Shown: positions 23,082 through 34,701 of the stretch, piece after piece
How the letters are laid out: each line of letters starts with the position of its first letter
Position numbering within the stretch: the stretch's first letter is position 1
Origin: Pyrenopolyporus hunteri
Lineage: Eukaryota > Ascomycota > Sordariomycetes > Xylariales > Hypoxylaceae
Direction: 5' to 3'
Length of the DNA stretch: 64,000 nucleotides
NCBI GenBank assembly: GCA_902806595.1
Contig: CADCXC010000038.1
Span: 3,410,001-3,474,000, forward strand
Notes under the pieces: model-generated
Seen by the model: the letters and a program-made list of their open reading frames with translations, nothing else
Told to the model about the DNA's origin: nothing
The model's database searches: none
Translations under genes and position numbers: made by a program

Positions 23082-25349
23082 CTAGTCCCATCCGCCACCC
23101 TTTCCGCCGAAGCCTTTCTCCTCGAGCTTCTTGGGGCCTTTGGTCGGCTTCTGCTGTGCGGCTTCGTGCCGTCGCAATTCTTCCGGCACCCTGGATATCG
23201 AGCTCTTCGAGAGCATCTGCCGTAGGTCGTACATGACATCTGCGTCTTCGTTGCCCAAGAAGGTGATGGCAACGCCGCTCTTGCCAGCACGACCCGTACG
23301 ACCGATACGATGCGTATAGCTTTCGATAGTGGTGGCCATGTTGAAGTTTACGACGAGAGATACGTCCGGAACATCGATACCGCGGCCAGCCAGATCTGTT
23401 GCGACCAAGACGTCCGTGGCGCCGCTGCGCACCGATGCCAGAGCCTGTTCTCGCTGTTCCTGAGTCTTGCTGCCGTGTAGTGTGACGGCTGAGAAGCCCA
23501 TGTGTTTGATTTCTCGAGCCACGGCATCGCAGTTGCGCTTGATGTTGACGAAAACGATAATGGGTGGCGCGAATTCGTTGGAAGATAGGATCTCCTGTAA
23601 GCGTTTCTTCCGACGATCCTCGCCAGGGATGAATTCGACCCTTTGTTCAACTGTATCTACGGCTTCTCCTGCGTTACCAATCGTTACTGTGGCGGGGCGA
23701 CGTAGATATTTCTTGGCGATCTTCTCGACAGCCGCAGGCATAGTGGCCGTGTACATCATTGTTTGTCGATATCGATCTTTGCCGCCAAGGTGCCTACTCA
23801 TCAGCTGGGGATTTTCGGCAGCATCGGTATCTGGCTTTTCATTGGTGACTGGAAGTGCGTCTAGAATCTTGTTGACAGGTTCTTCAAAGCCCATGTCTAT
23901 CATTCGATCGGCTTCGTCCATGATGATGTAACAGCATTGAGATAGTACTAACAACCGCCGTTCGATACAGTCTACCAGACGACCTGGCGTGGCGACGATG
24001 ATCTCGGCGCCGTTTCTCAAGGCGAACGCTTGCTCTTCAAGCGAGTGCCCACCGACAAGACTGACGACGGTAAAGCCAAGTGGTACGGCGAATTTCTTGG
24101 CTTCCGATTCGATCTGCTGAACCAACTCTCGGGTCGGGGCTATAATCAATGAGTACGGCCCGTCGTTCTTCGTAACTTCAGTTAATGGCGGTAATTCTGA
24201 GATATACACTAGTAGAGGTAGTAAGAAAGCAGCTGTCTTTCCAGAACCGGTAACGGCCACCGCGATTAGATCTCTTGCTTGTAGGGCAATAGGGATCGCA
24301 GCACGTTGGACCGGCGTCGGCTCGTCGTACCCGACTTTGTTGACAATATCCAATAGGCGTCGAGGCAATCCGGATTCCTGCCAGCTTCGCATCGGATTTG
24401 GGATGAGCCCTCCCTTGGTCGAGATACCGAAGTCTTCCTTGAAGATACGCCAGTCCCGTTCGCGCATATCTTCCAGCTTCTTCTCCGACCAGTGCTTTCC
24501 TAACCCGTTGCGGTTGGCCCTCTCCTTTGCTTTCTGCATCATGTCCAGTAATTCTTGCGCTCGTTGTGCTCCGTTTTCAGGATCCCGCTCGATAAGGGAC
24601 ATAGCGTACTTCTTGGCGTTCTCCTCCGTCATATCGTCGCCAAACCCAGCCAGTCTTCCTCTCCCGAAGAACGTCGGTTCAGCCCTCTCCGCGTAAATGG
24701 GGTTGTGATCCTGAGTTGTGTCCTCTTCCGCATCCCATTCAAAATTGAACTTCTTTTCTGTCGTTCTTCTCCGTTTCTTCTTGGCTGAGAACGTCGACTG
24801 GTTCATCTCTGGCCCCATGTATCGGGCCCGTATTAAGGCAGCCTCTGCCTCTTCTGGCGCTGGCCGCTTCTCTCCCGCCGGCCCTTTCTTACCCCTTTGT
24901 TTTCCTCGCATATCGGAGTTTTCGTGTTCGTTGGCGTCGCGTCTGTCGTGACCAGCTTGGCGCATGGCCCTTGGCCCTGTTGGAACAACTGGCGCGTGGT
25001 CTCTGTCGCGACGATCGGCATGCCGTCTATCGAAATCCTGCGCGAGTGGAGGCCTACTGTTGGGTTTGCTTCGTGCTTCTTCTTCGGCCTTACGTTTTCG
25101 CTTCTCTTCCTCCTCCTTCTGCTTCTCCGCCGCTAGGCGCTCGCGCTCGGCCTTGGGGATGAATCTTGGTTTGGAGGCGGCTTCGTTTGCTTCTTTCTTT
25201 TTACGCAAGATCTCTTCGATATCCAGAGGCACTTTTCGCTTGCTGGCCTCGCCGTTCGTCCCGTTAACCCCGTTTACGCCGTTCGCCCCTTCAGCGCCGT
25301 TGGCCCCGTTGGCGTGGGGCAGTGTCCCGGCTCGCGGCGGTATTCCCAT
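23082..25349 (-). CDS. prp28: Prp28 pre-mRNA-splicing DEAD-box RNA helicase
   Basis: Intronless, 755 residues, ATG at 25347-25349. Prp28 (U5-100K, DDX23) exchanges U1 for U6 snRNA at the 5' splice site during spliceosome activation. Motifs in order are: Q motif (GYDEPTPVQRAAIP, about 340-353), motif I AVTGSGKT (365-372), PTREL (405-409), TPGR (454-457), DEAD (478-481), TAT in place of SAT (534-536), and HRIGRTGRAG (680-689). The N-terminal third is charged and disordered, with a long KRKRKAEEE-type helix and the conserved NPIYAERAEPTFFGRGRLAG segment that marks Prp28 among DEAD-box proteins. Residues 14-33 are a tandem Asn-Gly repeat. The C-terminus ends GGKGGGWD. The gene is divergent from Mrpl25. 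Confidence 0.97.
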   Translation of the reverse strand: MGIPPRAGTLPHANGANGAEGANGVNGVNGTNGEASKRKVPLDIEEILRKKKEANEAASKPRFIPKAERERLAAEKQKEEEEKRKRKAEEEARSKPNSRPPLAQDFDRRHADRRDRDHAPVVPTGPRAMRQAGHDRRDANEHENSDMRGKQRGKKGPAGEKRPAPEEAEAALIRARYMGPEMNQSTFSAKKKRRRTTEKKFNFEWDAEEDTTQDHNPIYAERAEPTFFGRGRLAGFGDDMTEENAKKYAMSLIERDPENGAQRAQELLDMMQKAKERANRNGLGKHWSEKKLEDMRERDWRIFKEDFGISTKGGLIPNPMRSWQESGLPRRLLDIVNKVGYDEPTPVQRAAIPIALQARDLIAVAVTGSGKTAAFLLPLLVYISELPPLTEVTKNDGPYSLIIAPTRELVQQIESEAKKFAVPLGFTVVSLVGGHSLEEQAFALRNGAEIIVATPGRLVDCIERRLLVLSQCCYIIMDEADRMIDMGFEEPVNKILDALPVTNEKPDTDAAENPQLMSRHLGGKDRYRQTMMYTATMPAAVEKIAKKYLRRPATVTIGNAGEAVDTVEQRVEFIPGEDRRKKRLQEILSSNEFAPPIIVFVNIKRNCDAVAREIKHMGFSAVTLHGSKTQEQREQALASVRSGATDVLVATDLAGRGIDVPDVSLVVNFNMATTIESYTHRIGRTGRAGKSGVAITFLGNEDADVMYDLRQMLSKSSISRVPEELRRHEAAQQKPTKGPKKLEEKGFGGKGGGWD

Positions 25350-25906
25350 GGTCGCAGGGCGTCGATGTAAGATAAGTCTCTATCAGAATTGAGAAAACTT
25401 AGATACCGTTTCTAATCTTCTTGAATGGGGAACGAGTCGAAATTATTATGGCGTGGATATAATTAGAGTGAATGAATCATATAACCCACGAGGTAGGTCA
25501 AGTTGGTTGAGTGTGTTCAAAAGATTGAGGAAATGCAACGTCGAAGTTGCTTTTGTTTCGCTTTGTTTCTTCCAGACTTCTGAGTTGGAGGCGAAGAGCT
25601 AGGTATCGTACTTGTACTATGGATACATCCTGCCTATGATAAGCGCTGATATCGGCATATCGGAGGTAAGTATGGCTTGTGCACAGGCACCGCTCAGGCC
25701 ACCAATGACATCAGCCAATCGGAAATTTTGCCTTAGACGGAGGATCCCTGCTACTCGCCATTCGCGACCAAAATTTGGAGGGAAGCTGTTTTTGTGCACT
25801 TTTGCGATTCCATTTTCAATGTTTGCACCTTAGTAGTACGACGTCTACTCAACTGCGAATTTTCAATCGCCATACACAGTTTGTATGTCTGATCGTGATT
25901 CGGGGG
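25350..25906. promoter_or_regulatory. Divergent promoter region of Prp28 and Mrpl25
   Basis: 557 bp separate the two start codons. A pair of CCAAT boxes is visible on the plus strand, at 25702-25706 and 25715-25719, about 190-200 bp before the Mrpl25 ATG. In fungi CCAAT elements are bound by the Hap2/3/5 (CBC) complex, which commonly controls respiratory and mitochondrial genes, so a role in Mrpl25 expression is reasonable but inferred. Confidence 0.55.
25702..25719 (+). promoter_or_regulatory. Tandem CCAAT boxes
   Basis: ACCAATGACATCAGCCAAT contains two CCAAT pentamers with 13-bp spacing, upstream of the mitoribosomal gene. The motif is seen directly; binding is inferred. Confidence 0.5.
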
Positions 25907-26532
25907 ATGGCCACCAACCAGAGATACATCGAGCTCGCGAAGCAGCTGCACCCGCGGCTACAGCGCTTCTTCGCCAAGTACCCCCCCGACCAGATCCTCC
26001 CCGCCTCGACGAGAACGAACACGATTAAGGACGGCGCAACGCCGAATCCTTTCCTGCCACATAAACACCCGGTAACCGGCAAATGGCAGGACCCGGAGTT
26101 CTCCCTGAGGCGGCAGGCTGAGCTCGTGAAGCTAGCGAGGGAGCAGGGAGTGGAAGAGTTGCTGCCGTTCACATCTAAGGGCACTGAAGAGAGGATACGT
26201 CACAGAGTCGAGCACGGTTTGAGGGTCCGTGGTACTGGTGTTGGCCAGTCTGTCAAGGGCCACTTACACGAGAGAATGTTGGCTGCCAAGTATGTTACGA
26301 TCACGTCCTTCCTGCTGGCTAGCACTCCGTCTGCCGGGAAATACTTCCTCTTGACGACTGCATTACTGACAAGCGGGACAGGATGGAGAAGAGGAGAACA
26401 GCTATGTTGGGCATGCCGAGGCTTATCAGGGAATGGCGGAAGGTAAGTTATGCTCTTTTCCGTTCATGTTGATTTGCGTTGCTAATAAGAATACAGGTCG
26501 GGAAAAACAGGTGGAACAAGTATCCACGGTAA
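25907..26532 (+). CDS. mrpl25: Mitochondrial large-subunit ribosomal protein mL59 (Mrpl25)
   Basis: Three exons, 25907-26289, 26382-26442 and 26497-26532, encode 159 residues, matching the length of yeast Mrpl25 (about 157). The protein begins MATNQRYIELAKQLHPRLQR and continues with FAKYPPDQILP, NPFLPHKHPVTGKWQDP and SLRRQAELVKLARE, segments typical of this fungal-specific mitoribosomal family. The short exons add MEKRRTAMLGMPRLIREW and VGKNRWNKYPR. Introns are 92 and 54 nt, with donors GTATGT and GTAAGT; the second has a GCTAATA branch. The protein is a component of the mitochondrial large ribosomal subunit. No cleavable presequence is obvious, which is usual for this family. Confidence 0.93.
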
Positions 26533-27051
26533 ACGGATATATCATGATTTTGCCGTTCAACATTCCCATCAAAACAAACTGTATGAATCCATGTGTTACT
26601 CTATACATGCGAAATGGAGACACATTCAAGGAAATCGAAGAATTCCCCTTTTACGCCGTATCGTAGGCTTGTCTTTTCGTCTTCAGCCCACGTAATTACC
26701 AGTATCAGAGCACAGCGGACTGTAAGGAAGCCAGTCTCGGTTGACAGTAAGTTTACTATTTCTTAAAGGGATTTGCTTTTCTATTTCTCTTTAGCCATTG
26801 CCTGCATTCCTCGTCGTCTAAGTCTGGAGCCTTCGTCGGCAAACTTCTGCCCAATCCACTCACGTGACCGCGTGGCGCCGATTAACTTTTTCTTAAAACC
26901 GGTTTCTCAAGAAGCCCGTCTTAAGATAACTCGCAACAACTTCATCGTAAGAATTTAAATTTGCGAACTGGAGACCTACAGGCCTATTTAGCAAGGATAT
27001 CTAATTCATCTAGAATCTGTCTTATAAGAATAGAATCGGTAGTTCGGCGGC
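26533..27051. other. Intergenic region between Mrpl25 and Dph4
   Basis: About 520 bp holding the Mrpl25 3' flank and the Dph4 promoter. AT-rich; no further gene or clear motif. Confidence 0.5.
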
Positions 27052-27924
27052 ATGGCGCCTCCCATATCAAACACGTCGGCCGAGCCCACGCTCTACGACA
27101 TTCTGGCGCTCACCCCAAAACACTTGGAGGGCCAAGCCGGCGCCGCCCAGCAGCAGAAGATAGTGAAGCAGGCATACCACCGCGCTCTGCTGAAGCACCA
27201 CCCGGACAAGGCAGCCAGCAACAATAATAGTGAAGACCCCCGCGACAGTAAGACCTCATCATCGCCATCCCCCAGCTCAAAGCCAAACTCCAAGCAAACG
27301 CCACAACCACGCATCCAGTACACCGTAGACCAGATCCAGCATGCCTACGCCGTGCTCTCCGACCGGCGGAAACGCGCGGAGTACGACCGCTCGCTGCGCG
27401 CCGCCCCTTCCTCCTCCTCATCCTCGCAATGGCATTCATCCACCTTCTCCTTCCAGACCGGCGTGGAGACGGTCGACCTGGACGACCTGGCGTTCGACGA
27501 GCGCGGCGGGGGCGTGTATTACCGGGGGTGCCGGTGCGGGAACCCGCGCGGGTACGCCTTCACGGAGCAGAACCTGGAGGAGTTCGAGGACGACGGCGTG
27601 CTCATGGTCGAGTGTCTGGACTGCAGCCTCTGGATCCGCGTGCTATTTGCTGCCGCCGAGAGCGAGGGCGAGGATGGTGACTTCGCTATAAACACCACCG
27701 CGGCCCCTGGTCCCGTGGGTAGCACTTCCGCGGGAGGTGCCGGGTCAACGATGGTAGGAGGGGAACGGGGCGAAGACGCCGTGGCGGCGGGGGGCGAGCG
27801 GCGCGGCAGCGTCACGGGCCGCGGGTTCACGTTCAACTGGAGCTTCAACTGGGGGATTTCGTTGTCCGGGGGCGCGACGGCGAGTATGACTACCGGCGCC
27901 GAGACGAGCGGGCCGCGGAGGTAG
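27052..27924 (+). CDS. dph4: Dph4 (Jjj3) J-domain and CSL zinc protein for diphthamide synthesis
   Basis: Intronless, 290 residues, ATG 27052-27054, stop TAG 27922-27924. Dph4 is a J-domain, iron/zinc-binding cofactor for the first step of diphthamide formation on the eEF2 histidine. The J domain starts at TLYDILAL; the HPD motif is residues 50-52 in LKHHPDKAA, and the last helix is QIQHAYAVLSDRRKRAEYDRSL (about 94-115). A 35-residue Ser/Pro/Lys-rich insert separates the HPD loop from that helix. The CSL-type zinc site follows, with C160-x-C162 in YYRGCRCG and C188-x2-C191 in VECLDCSLW. A Gly/Ala-rich tail of about 80 residues, absent from yeast Jjj3, ends the protein. GC-rich codons dominate. 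The gene converges on the 14-3-3 gene. Confidence 0.93.
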   Translation: MAPPISNTSAEPTLYDILALTPKHLEGQAGAAQQQKIVKQAYHRALLKHHPDKAASNNNSEDPRDSKTSSSPSPSSKPNSKQTPQPRIQYTVDQIQHAYAVLSDRRKRAEYDRSLRAAPSSSSSSQWHSSTFSFQTGVETVDLDDLAFDERGGGVYYRGCRCGNPRGYAFTEQNLEEFEDDGVLMVECLDCSLWIRVLFAAAESEGEDGDFAINTTAAPGPVGSTSAGGAGSTMVGGERGEDAVAAGGERRGSVTGRGFTFNWSFNWGISLSGGATASMTTGAETSGPRR

Positions 27925-28977
27925 TAGCGAGCGAGGTAGTTAGGCTAGGTATCTTACCTATCCATCTATCTACTTACCAATTCGGGGCGATGAGACTTCT
28001 GGGTATTGTATACTACCTAGCAGGCAGTATCAAGAGCCAAAAGCAAGCACATACACACATATACCCTGCTCGCTGATCCCATCACCAAGCAGGATTATCC
28101 GATAGGCGCGCTTTTAACTACGAAGCGGGCACCCCACAGGCGGAGCGCATCACGTGGCCCGGGTATCGACGTGCATCCAAGTTTGACTATACGTGAAGGG
28201 AAGGTAGCCTCAATACGTATTTGCGCTTTCATTACATGTAGGTACATATGTTCACGAAGATGTAGGGACGCATTAGGAGTAACGGATGGAAGGGAGAGGG
28301 TCGATCTACTCTACATTGGGCTGGGGATTGCATGGAACATGGACTTACTCTGATATCAAATACATCGAATGAATTATGGTCTAGAAGGTTAACTGGAATG
28401 TCGAACACATATTGGCGTTGCTGCGATCAAGTGCTTACCGTTGCGATGTAAAGAAATTGTAACCTTTGGATAAATTCTTACGGAATGGGTCTATAGAATA
28501 ACTGTGGCGGAGCCGGATGTATCATGCTGTGATACCGTACCATCGACCGGCAGCTTCACTTAGGTTTGTTTAAACCAGGCGGCTTATCTGCTTCGGGCTA
28601 ATGCTATTGCCGCCTGGGACTTAATGTCATCCTACAAATACTAAGGCTACGCTTATTGCGAATTTATAGAATTATTATTGCCGATGCAGTAGAAAGTACG
28701 GGTTTATTGTCCAGACGAATTTGCATTAGAGTCTAAAGGGTGAGGCATTCCATGAAAGACCTCCCAAAAGCTCTTGGCCCTTTTTGCCGAGGGGGAAAGA
28801 GATCCTCCAAGTATCGGCCTGTGCATCTGCCACGAGGGGAAAAAATCAAATCAATGCAGAATCTCAAGCAAGAGAATTCTCAAGCAAACACTCCATAGAC
28901 ACCAGAGTCCACCCAGCTTCACAATCGACCCCTTTAAAATCTAGAGACTAATAAGGGACGCGGGCTTTTCATTTTCC
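27925..28977. other. Convergent 3' flanks of Dph4 and 14-3-3
   Basis: About 1.05 kb between stop codons. AT-rich from 28.3 to 28.7 kb, with broken frames on both strands. No gene is supported. Confidence 0.55.
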
Positions 28978-30025
<1,048 letters not shown>

Positions 30026-33000
30026 CTTGTCGGTAAGACTCGGAAAAGTGACAGAACTAGTAGGATGTATTATGTTAGTTGGATCTCTAGTAGGCAAGCC
30101 TGTTGATGTTTGATTGAAATGGAGAGGCGGATGCGGACGAGGAAGTAAAGTTGAAATGGGAAAAGAAGGGAAGTGGGGCAGAAGAGGTAAGAAAGGAAAG
30201 GACGGTGCACGCCGGCGGGGAGCAGACAGTTGCCTAGGAACTTTGAGAGCGTTGCCAGAGCGATGTTGAGAGTGGTTTCGACAGTCAACCCGAGTAACGC
30301 GCTGCCTGCTACCCTGTTGTAGATACCTGGAGGCTTCGAGAGGCGTGACGGTGAAGAAACGAACCCCCCGCAGTCAGTGGGGTTTGCGCCAGCAGATGTG
30401 GATGCAAAACGCGTGAGGTAAATGGAGACGGCTAGGCGTATAGGCCGTCGCAAGTATCAATTGATATAGACGACGGATCGCAGTTGGCGGTTGATGGGTT
30501 CGCTGTCGTGTGTAGGGCGGTAGGAAAGAGGCGGTCGTGATGTGGGCGATGACGAAAGTGCAGGGCGGGACTCAGGGTAGTAGGCCAAGGAACAAGACCG
30601 CAAGTGCAGAGACAGGCGAAATAAGGAGAGAGAAATGGGATGTATGGGATGGGATAAGAAGGGAGATGGACTGAGGTTAACTTACCTGTTGGTTGGGTGG
30701 TTTTGAGTTAGTCCTCAAGAAACTGACCTGTGGTGGAAGATGGCACGAGAAGTTTATGTGTGAAGGGTGGCAGAAGAGAGGATGGGTTGGTGTTGTTGTT
30801 TTCGGCGGTTTATGAGAAGCAAAAGTTTTGGGAGAGTTTTGTGTCGACGAATGTGCAGCGTTTTGTTGGTAGGCGGTAGAAGGAAGCCTGAGGTGAAGGG
30901 GAAAGAGGGTCGGCGTAGAGCGGGTGTGCCCAGTGCGCGTGTGGGGAGGGGGGGATGTGGGCAGGCACGTCCAGCAGAGGTACCAGCAATAACCAATGAC
31001 TTCAGGTACCTATACTCTGAAATCCTTAGAGGATGCATGTATTTGTATGTATTGTACTCTTGGAATTGATACTTTTACTGCTACTTTATCGCCTTTAATA
31101 CACGTACCTCTACGGACGTTTAGGTACTTTCAAGATCATGTTAAGGTACCTAACATTTCCTTTGCACCTTTTCTTCATAGGTATATATCTTCCACGTACC
31201 TACCTCATGTATTCATGCTAATGTACCTATCCTAATTCTCAACGTAGGTACCTCTGTATGCGAGCACCGGTTCCATCTAGTGCCTAACAGAACCTAAGCC
31301 ACTGGGCCAGCAGGCTAGGAGCCTGTAAACTTGGCAGACAAGGCGGCGGATTATTTGACAATGGAAGAAGACTTCCATTAAGGGGGTCATCCTCAAATCT
31401 CAATGTTTGGTACCTCCTCCCGTTAATGTCCTTTTAATGACTGGCATCATTATCATACCTAATCTCCTAACTTTGGGTACGTAGATACATTAATGGTATA
31501 CAATCTTCCATAGAAGTCTGATAACGTTGATGATGACCGGAGGCAAAGTTGGGTACATAGGGCAAGGCACTTCTCACTGCTCTTCCTCTTTGATTTCGCC
31601 TTCCGCCCTTTTTGCATCTTTGTGATACGAAGAAGCCACGCCTCACGTGGCTATCGTGTACTGTATTATATATGTTCAGTCAGTCGTAGTCGTGCCTTGA
31701 CTATGAAAGGGGTATGTATGTATGTACCTAATTTAACTATAATTTTTATTTTCCTTCGCTCCCTGCCCGGGTCTCCTACGTCAGTCTCAATATCATTTAA
31801 TGTCTGTACCACCTTACATACATTCAGCACTGACATAGGGTACATTGGAGGCAACTCGTACCCCACGTCCATGTACCTAACGTGCTTAAAGAAAACCATT
31901 AAAATTCGTGCGGCGCATGTACTAGTACATGCTACATTACCCACCTTAGGCATTCTGATGAGCTGTCAGACTTCAAGCCTGTGTTTCTTTTCTGTGTACG
32001 CACCTCACAGGACAACTTGAGATATACATGTACCTACCTATGTATTATCTTTCAAGTTGTTTCCGCCTGTCCTGTGTGTATTTCATATACCCCTTTCGAT
32101 TCTACATATTGGAATTACCTTCGTATAGTGATATCCATACTAGGTACCTAGGTAGGTTGGTATGTATGTGGATATCTACAAAATGGCCATCCCGACTAGA
32201 TCCCATAAATCTCATTCAATGTCTTAGGAATCACCGAGGAAAGGGTCTGACCTCGAGGTAGCCAATCATCTATGCTGTATGATAATTCAAGGCAACCCCA
32301 GCACGAGCCCATCCCATTCTTTGTCCTCGGAATTTCCATGGCCAGCGTTTTATGCGTTCCATCTGAATACCTTACCTTCTACCGCCACTACTGGACGATA
32401 AGGGGGAAAGGGAATTTCAGCCTACGTCAACATCTGCAGCCCAAATAGCTCATACATATGCATAGTACCGCACCATGCTTTGTCATTCGAGGCAGTGCGC
32501 ATACCGGTTACCACGAGGCCTGGGCGTCTTATTTGTCCGATTATCTACCTAGGTATATAAAAAATTTGACTTGAAAATCAAGAGGACCAAGGAAAGTATG
32601 CGATTTGTTGGAAAACGTCACCGACTACAACTTTTTTCATGGAGGGGAGGGAAACCCACGCATTGCCAAGGATTTGTGTATCCTGCCTTGCCTTGCCGAA
32701 CCGGGAACTACTATAATACCTCCCGTCGCTGTAAAACATTATGCGTCCACGGCTCCCGAAAGGTATCCTGTAGACCGGAGCCTCACGATACCTACTTGTT
32801 GGCTCCATGGTGTTCTCGTATCCGGCATATATACTAGATAAAACAATTACATGCTAATTCAAAATATCGGTAGCATAACGAGTTCGCCTATGGTCGATTA
32901 TGCATCTCATTTCATGCGGGACCCAACTTCGAGGGCGGCATTGATATGACTTGGTACCTACGGTTTGCAGAAGTAGGTACTGGAAAGTCAATTCAATAAT

Positions 33001-33683
33001 CATCTACAAGAACCAACGGCAAACGTCCAAGCCAAATACAGTTTAAGATAAACGATGTATACGGCAAATTTTCGATAGGCTGGTCACGAACGGTTCTCCC
33101 TATATCAGATAATCAGATGACCACATCGAGGATGGCGTGGTAGACATGGATGGAAAGGCTTGCTCTTTCCAGTTCCCCGAGCCTATATACGCACTACGTA
33201 GATTTTTGCGTGATCACTGATCACCGATGATGCTATGTTAATTATGGCATGAGCAGCCTGGAACTTGCCTAGGTAGGTACCTAACTATGTATATAGGTAT
33301 GTATCGTACAATACGTAGAAGCCAGGCACATGGCAGGGTACCTAGGTAGGTAGGTAGACGGGTGTTTAGGGGAGTTCCGCTCCGTTTGTGGTCCGTGCAC
33401 ACCGTCTAACTCCGGCTCAGAAGGCATTTGCCCATTGACTTCATAGGCGAAGAGCTAGCTCCAATCGACCATCTCCAACTTGGGAAGTGCCTCAATCGTA
33501 CCACACCCGTTGCCTGCCACCTTACATACAACCACAAACCAATTAAATAGCACGTAAGGTAACTGCTTCCAGATCGTCCCGTGACTTAGCTGTAGTATCA
33601 CTTCAAATACCAATACTAAACCTCTGATTTTCTCCATAGACGATCTATCTCGATCCTCTTCAATAAAGAAAAAGCAGATCACC
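30026..33683. other. Large intergenic region, 14-3-3 leader to IF1
   Basis: The left 0.9 kb is the 14-3-3 leader and promoter. From 31.0 to 33.4 kb there is no gene, but many copies of the TACCTAGGTA-related palindrome: about 31003-31013, 31235-31245, 32141-32160, 32547-32557, 33269-33290 and 33337-33357. Open frames in this stretch are short and unlike coding sequence. The last 200 bases are the IF1 promoter. Confidence 0.55.
30057..30685 (-). other. Probable 629-nt 5'-leader intron of the 14-3-3 gene
   Basis: On the minus strand a perfect CAG/GTAAGT donor lies at 30685. An ACTAAC branch (near 30075) is followed by CATCCTACTAG, ending at 30057-30058, 31 nt before the start codon. A long leader intron is common in highly expressed fungal genes. 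The non-coding first exon would lie to the right of 30686. Inferred from splice signals only. Confidence 0.65.
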
Positions 33684-34320
33684 ATGTACCGTCAAACTCT
33701 GACCAAGATCCCGTCCCGCGGTCTCGCCATCGCATCCTCCCGCCGAGCATTCACGACGACCATCCGAGCTATGGCAGAAGGCGACACGGGCGCACCGAGC
33801 AAGCTAGGCAGCTTGGGCGGCCAAGGGTACGTCGCACCATGATTCCAACACACCCCGCAACCTGACTCAAAGAGACGGACGGATAGATGGAAGAGGAGTC
33901 CTGCGATCCCGCTCTCGCAGTGGTTTTCCTAGAACTCGGGAACAATGGCGGAATGTTACGGAAGGGAGAGCAAACAATCTACTCTAGAGCAGGAAAACTA
34001 TAGATCGGAAGGAAAGGGGAAAAAAAAAGAATTTGACTAACGAGAATACGGGAAACAGTGACGCATTCCAAAAGCGCGAGAAGGCCAACGAGGACTACGC
34101 CATCCGCCAGCGTGAGAAGGAGAAGCTGCTCGAGCTGCGCAAGAAGCTCCGCGAGCAACAGGAGCACCTCCAGAAGCTGTCCGACCACATGTAAGTCGTC
34201 CCAACGAGCCCGCGAGATACTCCCTCTGCGGGATTTGCGGTATCAGAACTGGCGCTAACAGGGTGCGTCTTCTACTACAGTGACGAGTTGACCAAAGACC
34301 AAGGCGGCGAGCACAATTAG
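33684..34320 (+). CDS. inh1: Mitochondrial F1-ATPase inhibitor IF1
   Basis: Three exons, 33684-33826, 34059-34190 and 34281-34320, encode 104 residues; introns are 232 and 90 nt. IF1 blocks ATP hydrolysis by F1Fo-ATP synthase when matrix pH falls. A typical matrix-targeting presequence opens the protein (MYRQTLTKIPSRGLAIASSR, then RAFTTTIRAMA). The mature part has the inhibitory segment DAFQKREKANEDYAIRQ and a long coiled coil (REKEKLLELRKKLREQQ, HLQKLSDHI) that mediates dimerisation. Phases close at GG/T GAC and AT/T GAC. A purine-rich run (34010-34030) lies in intron 1. The gene converges on Nsp1 with 381 bp between stop codons. Confidence 0.95.
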
Positions 34321-34701
34321 ATTAGGGACTAGCATGCAAGAGAAGGAAGCTCGAAGCTCCGCCCATTAAGATGCCTGGCATCGGTGCGCGAGTCTTCGCA
34401 GTCACTAGAAGCAGTACAAGAACCAGATTTGCCCCTTCAGCCATCGAAGTTGCCATGTCCTAGTGTACATAAATACAATCGCAACACACACATGTTGCGG
34501 TATGCTCTCATTGCCATGCTTGAGAATTAACTCATGTCTCCTATCGCGGCATAATGCCTCTCGAGGTTTCCCTTGCCCCATTGCGTGTTATCATCTATGA
34601 ATTCTTGAGTTCTTTTGTGCATGATCCCCTAAACTCCTGCACCAAGCTTTGCCTGGAAAAAACCACCTCTTGATAGCCTAGTCATAAGAGGAATTACAGC
34701 A
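34321..34701. other. Convergent 3' flanks of IF1 and Nsp1
   Basis: 381 bp between stop codons; nothing else visible. Confidence 0.6.
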
